Made by a program: the position numbers and the translations under genes
Shown: positions 57,371-64,000 of the stretch, one piece after another
How positions within the stretch are numbered: position 1 is the stretch's first letter
Layout: every line of letters starts with the position of its first letter
The notes under the pieces: generated by a model
The model's input: only the letters and a program-made list of their open reading frames with translations
What the model was told of the DNA's origin: nothing
Database searches by the model: none
NCBI RefSeq assembly: GCF_000196615.1
Contig: NC_014306.1
Location: 2,604,001-2,668,000, forward strand
Direction: 5' to 3'
DNA length: 64,000 nt
DNA from: Erwinia billingiae Eb661
GTDB lineage: Bacteria > Pseudomonadota > Gammaproteobacteria > Enterobacterales > Enterobacteriaceae

Positions 57371-59353
57371 ATGACCGATGAACCGGGGCAATCATTACTT
57401 TATACCTATTTTGGTACCACCAGCCCTCATTGGCGTTTAATGGCAGACAGCGATGCACTCCTTTTTGCTGAGGATGAACAGGCAAGTACACATATCGCCG
57501 TGGCGCTAACTGGCCCACAGGCCAGCCTGATCCGCAGCATGACGGTAATTACGTCCAGCGTTAACCTGACACTGTCCCTGTACGGTGAGCCTCTTTCTAT
57601 GCATCTGGTCGGCAGAAGAGTTAACCAAACCTCATGGGCCGGCAGCGCGTCTGCGTGGGGAGATACCTCCGCCGTGGCGCGCGATCTGGTACTGGGACTC
57701 TCATTTGCCGAACAGGTGGTTTCTGAAGCCAATTCGGTGATTGTGATTGTCGATCAGCGCGGCAACATTCAGCGCTTTAATCGATTGAGCGAAGAATATA
57801 CCGGCCTGAAAGAACAAGAAGTGATTGGCCGTAATGTGTTCCAGCTGTTTATGACCAAGCAAGAAGCCTCGTCTTCACGCCGGAATATCAGCGGCTTTTT
57901 CCGCGATGGCAGCTCTTACGAAGTCGAACGCTGGATCAAAACCAAAAAAGGCCAGCGCCTGTTCCTGTTCCGCAATAAATTTGTCCACAGCGGCAGCGGG
58001 AAAAATGAGATCTACCTGATCTGCTCGGGGACAGACATTACTGAAGAACGTCGCGCTCAGGAGCGCCTGCGCGTGCTGGCGAATACCGACACCATTACCG
58101 GCCTGCCAAACCGCAATGCGATTAACCACGCTATCGCTGAGGCGCTGGAACAGCGTGTTGAGCAGCAGATTGGCATCGTCTATCTCGACCTCGACAATTT
58201 TAAGAAGGTCAACGATGCCTACGGGCACATGTTTGGCGATCAGCTGTTGCAGGCGGTCTCGCTGGCGATTTTAAGCTGTCTGGATAAAGATCAGACCCTG
58301 GCACGTCTGGGCGGTGATGAATTCATCGTGCTGGCCACCGCCGCCAGTCAGGCCTCGCTGGAAGCGATGGCATCGCGCATCCTCGATCGTCTGAAGCAGC
58401 CGTTCCGTATCGGCCTGATTGAAGTCTATTCAGGTTGCTCCATTGGCATCGCGGTCAGCCCGCAGCACGGCGAAGATAAAGAAAGCCTGATGCGCAATGC
58501 TGACACCGCCATGTATACAGCCAAAGAAAATGGTCGTGGTAAATTCTGCATCTTCTCTGCCGAAATGAACCAACGGGTATTTGAATATCTGTGGCTGGAT
58601 ACCAACCTGCGCAAAGCGCTGGATCAGAATCAGCTGATTATCCATTATCAGCCAAAAGTTGACGGAAATGGCGAGGTGAAAAGCGTGGAGGCGCTGGTGC
58701 GCTGGCTTTCGCCGGAACGTGGTCTGGTTCCGCCAGGCGATTTTATCTCTTATGCCGAAGAGTCGGGATTGATTGTGCCGCTCGGTCGCTGGGTGATGCT
58801 GACTGCGCTTGAACAGGTTGTTCGCTGGCGGGAGAAAGGCATCGATTTACGCGTGGCGGTGAATGTCTCCGCCCGTCAGCTGACCGATCAGAGTATCTAT
58901 ACCGATCTGAAACTGGCGCTGGAGCAGTTGAATCTGTCGCGCTGCCCGATTGACATTGAACTGACTGAAAGTTGCCTGATCGAGAATGAAGAAAAGGCGC
59001 TGGCGTTGATGTTGCAGTTCCAGCAGCTGGGCGCAGAGGTGCATCTGGACGACTTCGGTACCGGATATTCCTCGCTTTCACAGCTGGCTCGCGTGCCCAT
59101 TGACGCAATTAAGCTCGACCAGAGTTTTGTCCGCAACGTAAACGATCAGCCGGTATCGCAGTCGTTAGTTAAGGCGATTGTGGCGGTGGCGAAGGCGCTG
59201 GATTTGCAGGTTATTGCTGAAGGGATCGAAACCAAAGAGGAAGAGGCCTTTGTCCTGGCGAGTGGTGTGGATACCCGCCAGGGTTATTTATATGCCAGAC
59301 CCATGCCCGCCGACGATATCGAGCACTGGCTGGCGAACCGGACTAATGCTTAG
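57371..59353 (+). CDS. rpfR: RpfR/PdeR: PAS-GGDEF-EAL c-di-GMP protein, BDSF receptor
   Basis: A 660-residue protein homologous to E. coli PdeR (Gmr/YciR) and to RpfR of Cronobacter and Burkholderia. Order: an N-terminal RpfF-interaction domain (about 1-100), a PAS domain that binds the fatty-acid signal (about 110-225), GGDEF (GGDEF at 314-318, intact), and EAL (EAL 440-442; DDFG 560-563, intact). Binding of cis-2-dodecenoic acid-type signals stimulates its phosphodiesterase activity. The ATG at 57371 follows AAGGAG. Its stop overlaps that of the convergent rpfF, so this is the receptor-synthase pair rather than a lone gmr. Confidence 0.94.
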   Translation: MTDEPGQSLLYTYFGTTSPHWRLMADSDALLFAEDEQASTHIAVALTGPQASLIRSMTVITSSVNLTLSLYGEPLSMHLVGRRVNQTSWAGSASAWGDTSAVARDLVLGLSFAEQVVSEANSVIVIVDQRGNIQRFNRLSEEYTGLKEQEVIGRNVFQLFMTKQEASSSRRNISGFFRDGSSYEVERWIKTKKGQRLFLFRNKFVHSGSGKNEIYLICSGTDITEERRAQERLRVLANTDTITGLPNRNAINHAIAEALEQRVEQQIGIVYLDLDNFKKVNDAYGHMFGDQLLQAVSLAILSCLDKDQTLARLGGDEFIVLATAASQASLEAMASRILDRLKQPFRIGLIEVYSGCSIGIAVSPQHGEDKESLMRNADTAMYTAKENGRGKFCIFSAEMNQRVFEYLWLDTNLRKALDQNQLIIHYQPKVDGNGEVKSVEALVRWLSPERGLVPPGDFISYAEESGLIVPLGRWVMLTALEQVVRWREKGIDLRVAVNVSARQLTDQSIYTDLKLALEQLNLSRCPIDIELTESCLIENEEKALALMLQFQQLGAEVHLDDFGTGYSSLSQLARVPIDAIKLDQSFVRNVNDQPVSQSLVKAIVAVAKALDLQVIAEGIETKEEEAFVLASGVDTRQGYLYARPMPADDIEHWLANRTNA

Positions 59354-60219
59354 CCGACTTTACGTAAAACCTGCGCACTGTGACGGTTCTGCAACTGTAC
59401 CAGACGTTCCATATAGGCAATATCTTTCGGTTCAATGGTGAACGCGAAGTCTACCCAGTCTTCCGTGATATCCATCAGCTCTGCGCGCGTCAGCTGTAAC
59501 ACACGCTGACGCGCTTTCAGCATCGCCTTCACGCCGTTCAGTTTTGGCTTCATGGTGTCGATAAACGTACGCGTCGCCTGGTAACCATCACCCGGCTGGA
59601 ACAGCTTATCGACCAGTCCACGTTGTTCAAACCATTCGGCGGTATGTGACTCCCCTTCACAGATCAGCTCTTCCGCCAGTTTCATCCCTGAACGACGGGC
59701 GACCAGTGAATAGCCCCCCATGCCAGGAAACAGGTTGAACGCAATTTCCGGGAAGCCCATGCGGGCGGTGTTTTGCGCCAGGATAAAGTGGTGGGCCAAT
59801 GCAGCCTCGAAGCCACCACCCAAAGCGCTGCCTTCAATCATAGCAATACTGACTGCGCCGGTATCAAAGCCGCGTGCTGCGGCATGAATGCAGTCCACGC
59901 AGGCCCGGGCATACGCCCTCAGTGCTTCACGCCGTCCATTTTTAATCGATTCAACAAAGAACCGCAGATCGCCACCGGCGTTAAACATCGTCGGAACCAG
60001 CGAACCGGTCACCCAAAAGTCGATGGGTAAGCCAGAACGCTGAGCGGCATAACTGAGGTTCATGATCTCTTCGATCAGCTCGTGATTGAAGCTTGGACGC
60101 GGTTGCGCGCGAAGTAACATCCACATGGTGCGACGCCCTTCCTCGTAGTACGCGGAGAGCTGTGTGGTTTGTCCAACTTCGCTAAACAACCTGCATGTAG
60201 TCTGATTAATTACTGTCAT
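59350..60219 (-). CDS. rpfF: RpfF, diffusible signal factor (DSF/BDSF) synthase
   Basis: A 289-residue crotonase-fold enzyme. Glu138 in GSALGGGFEAAL and Glu158 in GFPEIAFNLFPGMG match the two catalytic glutamates of Xanthomonas RpfF. It acts on 3-hydroxyacyl-ACP as dehydratase and thioesterase to release cis-2-enoic acid signals. The GAGGATAAG ribosome site precedes the ATG. It is tail to tail with rpfR, overlapping by 4 bases, as expected for the RpfF-RpfR two-gene quorum system. The exact chain length cannot be read from sequence. Confidence 0.92.
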   Translation of the reverse strand: MTVINQTTCRLFSEVGQTTQLSAYYEEGRRTMWMLLRAQPRPSFNHELIEEIMNLSYAAQRSGLPIDFWVTGSLVPTMFNAGGDLRFFVESIKNGRREALRAYARACVDCIHAAARGFDTGAVSIAMIEGSALGGGFEAALAHHFILAQNTARMGFPEIAFNLFPGMGGYSLVARRSGMKLAEELICEGESHTAEWFEQRGLVDKLFQPGDGYQATRTFIDTMKPKLNGVKAMLKARQRVLQLTRAELMDITEDWVDFAFTIEPKDIAYMERLVQLQNRHSAQVLRKVG

Positions 60220-60367
60220 TATCTTATCCTCTGGTTATGGGAGCGCTTAAGCGCGGTTCCAGCGTAATCCAGAGCGGGTAATCACAAAATCTGGTTTTGA
60301 TTTTTAAGATAAAACAGGTGGGAAGGATGAGCAGTCAAGCGAAAAATAGTGCTAAATATTGCCAGAC

Positions 60368-60400
60368 CGTAATTCAGACAAAACGTTTGCCTGAATTACG
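60368..60400. repeat. 10-bp inverted repeat between araD and rpfF
   Basis: CGTAATTCAG-N13-CTGAATTACG lies just past the araD stop and 150 bp upstream of rpfF. There is no T-tract. It may end araD transcription or be an operator for rpfF. Confidence 0.5.
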
Positions 60401-60418
60401 TTAACGGGCCTGATAAAA

Positions 60419-61120
60419 TTATTTTTTCTGACCATACCAGGCGTTAGTGCCGTGCTTACGCAAATAGTGATTATCCAGCAGTGGTTGCTGGATGGCAGGC
60501 AGGTTGGCCGTGAGTTGCTGACTGAAGATCCCCATGTAGGCCACTTCTTCCAACACCACGGCTGAGTGAACGGCCTCATCTGCTGTTTTGCCCCAACAGA
60601 ATGGCCCATGCGAATTCACCAGCACCGCAGGAACCGCCAGCGGATCGATTTCACGCTGCTGGAAGGTTTCGATAATCACTTGCCCGGTTTCCCACTCGTA
60701 TCGCGTCTGAATCTCTTCAGGCGTCATTTGTCGGGTGCAGGGAATGGCGCCATAGAAATCATCCGCATGGGTGGTTCCCCAGGCAGGAATATCCCGGCCA
60801 GACTGGGCCCAGATCGTCGCATGGCGGGAATGGGTATGGACGATACTGCCTACCTCAGGCCAGGCCTGATAAAGTGCGCGATGGGTATCCGTATCAGACG
60901 AAGGTCGTTTGTTGCCTTCAACCACCTCCCCCGTGGCGACGTTAACCACCACCATATCGTCACGCTGCATAACGTCATAGCTGACACCCGACGGTTTAAT
61001 CACCATCAGCCCACTGTCGCGATCCAGCGCACTGACGTTACCCCAGGTAAAGACCACCAGACCGTGTTTTGGCAGCGCCAGATTGGCTTCCAGTACCTGT
61101 TGTTTTAACTGTTCTAACAT
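60419..61120 (-). CDS. araD: L-ribulose-5-phosphate 4-epimerase
   Basis: A 233-residue class-II aldolase-fold zinc enzyme converting L-ribulose 5-phosphate to D-xylulose 5-phosphate. Zinc-binding histidines lie in VHTHSRHA and a later NSHGPF; the length is as in E. coli AraD (231). It stands alone: no araA, araB or araC is in the window, so it may be split from the operon or belong to L-ribulose or L-xylulose use. Its product is a phosphoketolase substrate. Confidence 0.95.
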   Translation of the reverse strand: MLEQLKQQVLEANLALPKHGLVVFTWGNVSALDRDSGLMVIKPSGVSYDVMQRDDMVVVNVATGEVVEGNKRPSSDTDTHRALYQAWPEVGSIVHTHSRHATIWAQSGRDIPAWGTTHADDFYGAIPCTRQMTPEEIQTRYEWETGQVIIETFQQREIDPLAVPAVLVNSHGPFCWGKTADEAVHSAVVLEEVAYMGIFSQQLTANLPAIQQPLLDNHYLRKHGTNAWYGQKK

Positions 61121-61338
61121 TTTTCTTCTCCAGCCCCATTTTCTCCATTTTCCCCCGCGACTTACGGACTGGGTATGGAGCTATTCGCTGGATGCCCGGC
61201 AGGAACTCGCTGTAGGCCAGTAAATGCGTGAACAACAGGGATCCCCTCTGCGCACGAATAATCAAAAACAGTGCGTAAACATTTTTCTCTTTACAAAATA
61301 AGACATTAGTTTACGAGTGTAATCGTTTCCACTCGCGA

Positions 61339-61352
61339 TTGATTTATATCAA
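61339..61352 (+). promoter_or_regulatory. FNR box and promoter of a small RNA candidate
   Basis: TTGATTTATATCAA is a perfect FNR site (TTGAT-N4-ATCAA). Its centre is exactly 41.5 bp upstream of 61387, and TAATTT at 61375-61380 is in the -12 to -7 position. This is the class-II FNR-activated promoter layout on the plus strand; on the minus strand no such -10 is present. Confidence 0.7.
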
Positions 61353-61386
61353 CTTAAACCAATCCTAAACGGCGTAATTTGCGCAC

Positions 61387-61489
61387 CGACGAGAAATGGC
61401 ATGTCGATTCCATTCCGACATTGTTTCCATCGTTTTCATTCCTGGTGAGCTTTCCCCCTGAATGCCTGGCAGGTTTCAGGGGGCTTTTT
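61387..61489 (+). ncRNA. Candidate FNR-activated small RNA
   Basis: From the predicted start at 61387 to the T5 tract at 61489 lies about 103 nt with no ORF. It has a hairpin (ATGTCG-N9-CGACAT, 61401-61421) whose loop is ATTCCATTC, a U/C-rich single-stranded stretch (TTGTTTCCATCGTTTTCATT), and a strong terminator (CCCCTGAA/TTCAGGGG, 61455-61482, extended by one C-G pair, then CTTTTT). That is the typical architecture of an Hfq-dependent small RNA. It does not resemble E. coli FnrS, which has the same promoter logic, in sequence. The host strand has no gene upstream that would need this terminator. Function unknown. Confidence 0.6.
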
Positions 61490-61599
61490 CCGTGCAGTGA
61501 AATAAGTTTCGGTTAGATGTTGATGCCCTGTTATCACCGTCAAATGGGGAATCTGACCGTCATGAATGCGCACAAACCCAAATTACGGAATACCTGAAA

Positions 61600-62577
61600 A
61601 TGAAAACCAGTATCAAAATGCTCGCCCTGGCTGTTGCCACTGTTTCAACCTTTGCTGCTGTTGCGGCACCAGAATCACCATCACTCACTGGTTTAACAGG
61701 TGGCGCGTTGTCTGATTCAATTAACAACAATTTTGGCAATTCATACATCAATGCTAAAAATACCCAGAGCGTAGGCTACGCAACTCCTGACGCAGTTCCA
61801 TCAAAACAGCCACAGGTGCCGCAGATTTCACCACAACGCACACCGCAGAAAACTCCTGTTGCAATGGTGCAATCAGTACCACAGCGGATGAATGTTCCGC
61901 AGGCAATTCCGCAGGCCACGCCACAGATACAACAAAAAACACCAGTTGCTCAGTTGCAGCCATCCGTTGCGCAGGCCGTGCCACAGGCCGTGCCGCAAGC
62001 CCCACAGCGGACGCCAGTGCCTCAGTTGCAGCCCGCTGTTATGCAAGCGGTGCCGCAGACTACTCCGCAGATCCAACAACAAACGCCGATCGCTCAATTG
62101 CAGCCTTCAGTACCGCAGGCCGTGCCTCAGACTACTCCGCAGATCCAGCAACAAACGCCGATCGCGCAATTGCAGCCTTTAGTACCGCAGGCCGTGCCTC
62201 AGTCGGTACCACAGCGAACGCCAACCCGCATCAATGTCTATATGACACTATTACAAAAAACGCCGGTTGCACCTGTTGCAGTTAACCAGCGCGTGCCAAC
62301 TATCAACGTCGCGGCATCAACCCTAAACCCGTCAACGCAGGTTTCAGTAACGATCAACGGCGTTACGCAGGTAACAACCGCCGCGCAACTTGCTGCGACG
62401 ATGCCCGGCGTACAGGTGGCGGTTCCTTACGTCTCAGCCTTCCAGATTAGCCACACCGGTAACCGCCACGACAAAGCGGGCCATAACAAAGGCAGCATTG
62501 GCCATCAGGGTCGTGGCGCAGAGAATGCCCAGGCATCAGCGCATAACAGCCCTAATGGCCGTGCGCATGGTCTCTGA
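61600..62577 (+). CDS. Secreted Pro/Gln-rich tandem-repeat protein
   Basis: A 325-residue protein with a Sec signal peptide (about 1-22, ending AAVAAPES). The N-terminal 75 residues are mixed. Residues about 101-205 hold four complete 24-residue units plus a partial fifth, with the core AVPQTTPQIQQQTPIAQLQP. A Val/Thr-rich segment (about 220-285) and a His/Gly/Asn-rich tail (about 286-325) follow. I do not recognise the family. The extended PxQ repeat suggests a stiff periplasmic or cell-surface spacer. A short secreted-protein gene follows 37 bp downstream. Confidence 0.85.
   Translation: MKTSIKMLALAVATVSTFAAVAAPESPSLTGLTGGALSDSINNNFGNSYINAKNTQSVGYATPDAVPSKQPQVPQISPQRTPQKTPVAMVQSVPQRMNVPQAIPQATPQIQQKTPVAQLQPSVAQAVPQAVPQAPQRTPVPQLQPAVMQAVPQTTPQIQQQTPIAQLQPSVPQAVPQTTPQIQQQTPIAQLQPLVPQAVPQSVPQRTPTRINVYMTLLQKTPVAPVAVNQRVPTINVAASTLNPSTQVSVTINGVTQVTTAAQLAATMPGVQVAVPYVSAFQISHTGNRHDKAGHNKGSIGHQGRGAENAQASAHNSPNGRAHGL
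61900..62215 (+). repeat. 72-bp tandem repeat inside the Pro/Gln-rich gene
   Basis: Copies begin at 61900, 61972, 62044 and 62116, with a partial copy from 62188. The last two full copies are almost identical (a few substitutions), while the first two are more diverged. Each unit is exactly 24 codons. Confidence 0.9.
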
Positions 62578-62614
62578 TTGCTGATTAACTGAATGCAATA
62601 AACCGAGGTACAGA

Positions 62615-62989
62615 ATGACTCACATCCCAAGCCGTTACCTTTCCCGCGCGCTGTTGATCCTGGCGATTACCGCAATGTCTGCCGGGCCAGCCTATGCCAT
62701 CAGTGCTAAATATCGCGCTCAGCTCGAGGCAAGCGGCTGTACGCAGATGACTGATGGCGTGAGCTGCGATATCCATAAAACCAAGGCGCAGAACGCCTCA
62801 CGGCAGACGCAACCTGAAGAGATTGATGCGATGATCGGGCAGCCAATAAGTGACACTGCCGAACGTCTGCTGGCAGAGGGCTGGAAGCCGCAGAACGGAC
62901 GCTGGTATCAGGGCGATCGGGTATTGACGCTGACGGTGGTTGATGAGGTCGTTAAACATGCCAGGTTAGCGCAACGAAACGACCGTTAA
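62615..62989 (+). CDS. Small secreted protein of unknown function
   Basis: A 124-residue protein with a signal peptide (about 1-29, ending PAYA). The mature part has two cysteines (SGCTQMTDGVSCDIH, about 41-53) that could form a disulfide, then a helical segment and a strand-rich end (GWKPQNGRWYQGDRVLTLTV). It is 37 bp after the repeat protein on the same strand, so probably co-transcribed. No family is recognised. Confidence 0.7.
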   Translation: MTHIPSRYLSRALLILAITAMSAGPAYAISAKYRAQLEASGCTQMTDGVSCDIHKTKAQNASRQTQPEEIDAMIGQPISDTAERLLAEGWKPQNGRWYQGDRVLTLTVVDEVVKHARLAQRNDR

Positions 62990-63322
62990 CAGAGCGTTTC
63001 AGTGGCCATGCATCTCAGGGAACGGGGTGCGCGATTTGATGGCGGAAACTGGATGGTTCAGGGGAATGCGTTTTAGGACCAGAAATGTCTAAGCATTTAG
63101 GATTTTTTACCTGTGAAGATGATCAGCGGTGAATACAATACAGAAAGGCAATAGAACCCGAGGTTATAGTTAGACTTCTATCTATATCCGCTCTGTTGTC
63201 AGCGATTAATTGCGTTCCAACTGCGGGCTATGCACAGCATTTTTTATAGCGGTTAATTTCCTTTAAGTGAGATAAACCACTCATAAATATGCCCGGATTG
63301 GGCCTTCAACGCAAAGCAGACG
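62990..63322. other. Intergenic region before osmB
   Basis: About 330 bp without a supported gene. A weak hairpin followed by TTTTTT at about 63087-63106 may terminate the preceding transcript. Confidence 0.3.
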
Positions 63323-63329
63323 CTATACT
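63323..63329 (+). promoter_or_regulatory. Sigma-S-type -10 element of osmB
   Basis: CTATACT lies 39 bp upstream of the osmB start. It matches the extended -10 preferred by RpoS, which drives osmB in E. coli. Confidence 0.55.
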
Positions 63330-63367
63330 GAGAAAGATATCTCTGTAAAAGACATTAAGGAGAATTG

Positions 63368-63589
63368 ATGATGTCAATGACCGCAAAACGTATTACCGCT
63401 GGCGTGTTAGCCGCAACTCTGGTGCTTTCACTGAGCGCATGCTCGAACTGGTCTAAACGCGATCGTAATACGGCAATTGGTGCTGGTGCTGGTGCTATTG
63501 GCGGAAATATTCTGTCCAACGGTAGCGGACTGGGCACCGTGGGTGGTGCCGCTGTTGGTGGTATTATCGGCCACCAAATCAGCAAATAA
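63368..63589 (+). CDS. osmB: Osmotically inducible lipoprotein OsmB
   Basis: A 73-residue lipoprotein. The signal peptide ends in the lipobox LSAC, with NWSKRDRNTAIGAGAGAIGG following the lipidated cysteine as in E. coli OsmB; a glycine-zipper domain completes it. AAGGAG precedes several closely spaced ATGs (63368, 63371, 63377). It is an outer-membrane stress lipoprotein. Confidence 0.95.
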   Translation: MMSMTAKRITAGVLAATLVLSLSACSNWSKRDRNTAIGAGAGAIGGNILSNGSGLGTVGGAAVGGIIGHQISK

Positions 63590-63629
63590 TAACCATAATA
63601 AATTCAGACTATGCAATGCATCTACAGCA

Positions 63630-63657
63630 AAAGGCCGCGAAATTCGCGGCCTTTATT
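63630..63657. terminator. Terminator shared by osmB and yciH
   Basis: A 10-bp stem (AAAGGCCGCG/CGCGGCCTTT) with a 5-base loop between two convergent genes. Confidence 0.85.
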
Positions 63658-63706
63658 ATGGCTTCAGATGATCGGCCTCAGTTGAGATTGCTGCAGCGAT
63701 GTCGCT

Positions 63707-64000
63707 TCAGCCTCCTGCCAGCTTCACCTTCAAACCCTTCGCTTCGAGTAACGTTTTTAACAGGTCACGCTTGTCGCCCTGTATTTCAATCACGCCCTCT
63801 TTCACCGAGCCGCCGCATCCACATTTTTTCTTCAATTCCGCCGCCAGCTTTTCGATTTCTGCATCATTCATCTCCAGCCCGGTAATCAGACAAACACCCT
63901 TGCCCTTTCTGCCGCTGGTTTGCCGTTGCAGACGCACGATGCCGTCGCCCTTAGGCCGCTGGACTTCCTGCTTCGGCTCATCAATACGGCCATACTCCGT
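63707..64000 (-). CDS. yciH: YciH, SUI1/eIF1-like stress initiation factor (5' end outside window)
   Basis: The C-terminal 97 codons of a YciH/SUI1 protein. The frame is open to the window edge, beginning [10 protein letters not shown], so the start lies beyond 64000. The SUI1 core ([40 protein letters not shown]) matches E. coli YciH. It may act in translation start fidelity. In E. coli it follows pyrF, which should lie just outside. Confidence 0.95.
   Translation of the reverse strand, partial: TEYGRIDEPKQEVQRPKGDGIVRLQRQTSGRKGKGVCLITGLEMNDAEIEKLAAELKKKCGCGGSVKEGVIEIQGDKRDLLKTLLEAKGLKVKLAGG

Noticed and set aside
61387..61489. Identity of the small RNA candidate with E. coli FnrS
   Set aside because: Only the promoter logic is shared; neither the 5' part nor the terminator stem matches FnrS as I know it.
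61900..62215. CRISPR array
   Set aside because: The repeats are contiguous 72-bp units in one reading frame with no variable spacers.

Overview
The window looks like chromosomal DNA of an Enterobacterales member outside the Escherichia/Salmonella group, most likely Erwiniaceae (Pantoea/Erwinia type); I infer this from gene content and have made no database comparison. The backbone follows the E. coli tpx-tyrR-ycjFX-psp-sap-rnb-gmr-osmB-yciH neighbourhood. It differs in carrying an intact DSF quorum-sensing pair (rpfR/rpfF), a phosphoketolase, and a 30.8 kb accessory block inside the sap operon.

Layout. 0-2.4 kb: a YmgB/AriR-like small protein, a BLUF-EAL blue-light c-di-GMP protein and tpx. 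2.5-9.5 kb: tyrR, ycjX-ycjF and the phage-shock module pspABCD/pspF with its sigma-54 promoter. 9.5-9.7 kb: a RyhB small RNA with a Fur box on the minus strand, between pspF and sapA. 9.9-12.5 kb: sapA-sapB. 12.5-43.3 kb: accessory block. 43.3-46.0 kb: sapC-sapD-sapF. 46-52.6 kb: a CMD-domain protein, a LysR regulator, a glucose-family PTS EIICB and a YdeP-like molybdoenzyme, in the place where E. coli has fabI. 52.7-64 kb: rnb, cstA-ybdD, rpfR/rpfF, araD, a probable FNR-driven small RNA, a proline/glutamine repeat secreted protein, a small secreted protein, osmB and the 3' part of yciH.

The accessory block has three themes. (1) Carbon and electrophile stress, 12.5-24.7 kb: chaB, phosphoketolase, a BhsA-type peptide, nitroreductase, LysR, tautomerase, quinol monooxygenase-like protein, glutaredoxin 2, frmA/frmR formaldehyde detoxification, and a LysR beside a secreted hydrolase and a NepI-like exporter. 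(2) Polyamine/GABA catabolism, 28.3-39.9 kb: a Tat-exported SpdH-like flavoenzyme, a triheme cytochrome c, a secreted NTF2-like protein, a PatD-like aldehyde dehydrogenase, a GntR regulator with a soluble Cache-domain partner, an APC permease, PuuE and a MocR/GabR regulator. Together they could oxidise a polyamine in the periplasm and take the aminoaldehyde through GABA towards succinate semialdehyde. (3) Metal and peroxide protection, 40-42.5 kb: CorA, Mn catalase and YciE.

The best leads for something new are: the sap operon (a reported putrescine exporter) split by a polyamine-catabolic block; an unannotated small-RNA gene at about 61.39-61.49 kb with a perfect FNR box at -41.5 and a terminator; a shared 18-bp operator in front of the aldehyde dehydrogenase and permease genes; and a secreted protein built on exact 72-bp tandem repeats.
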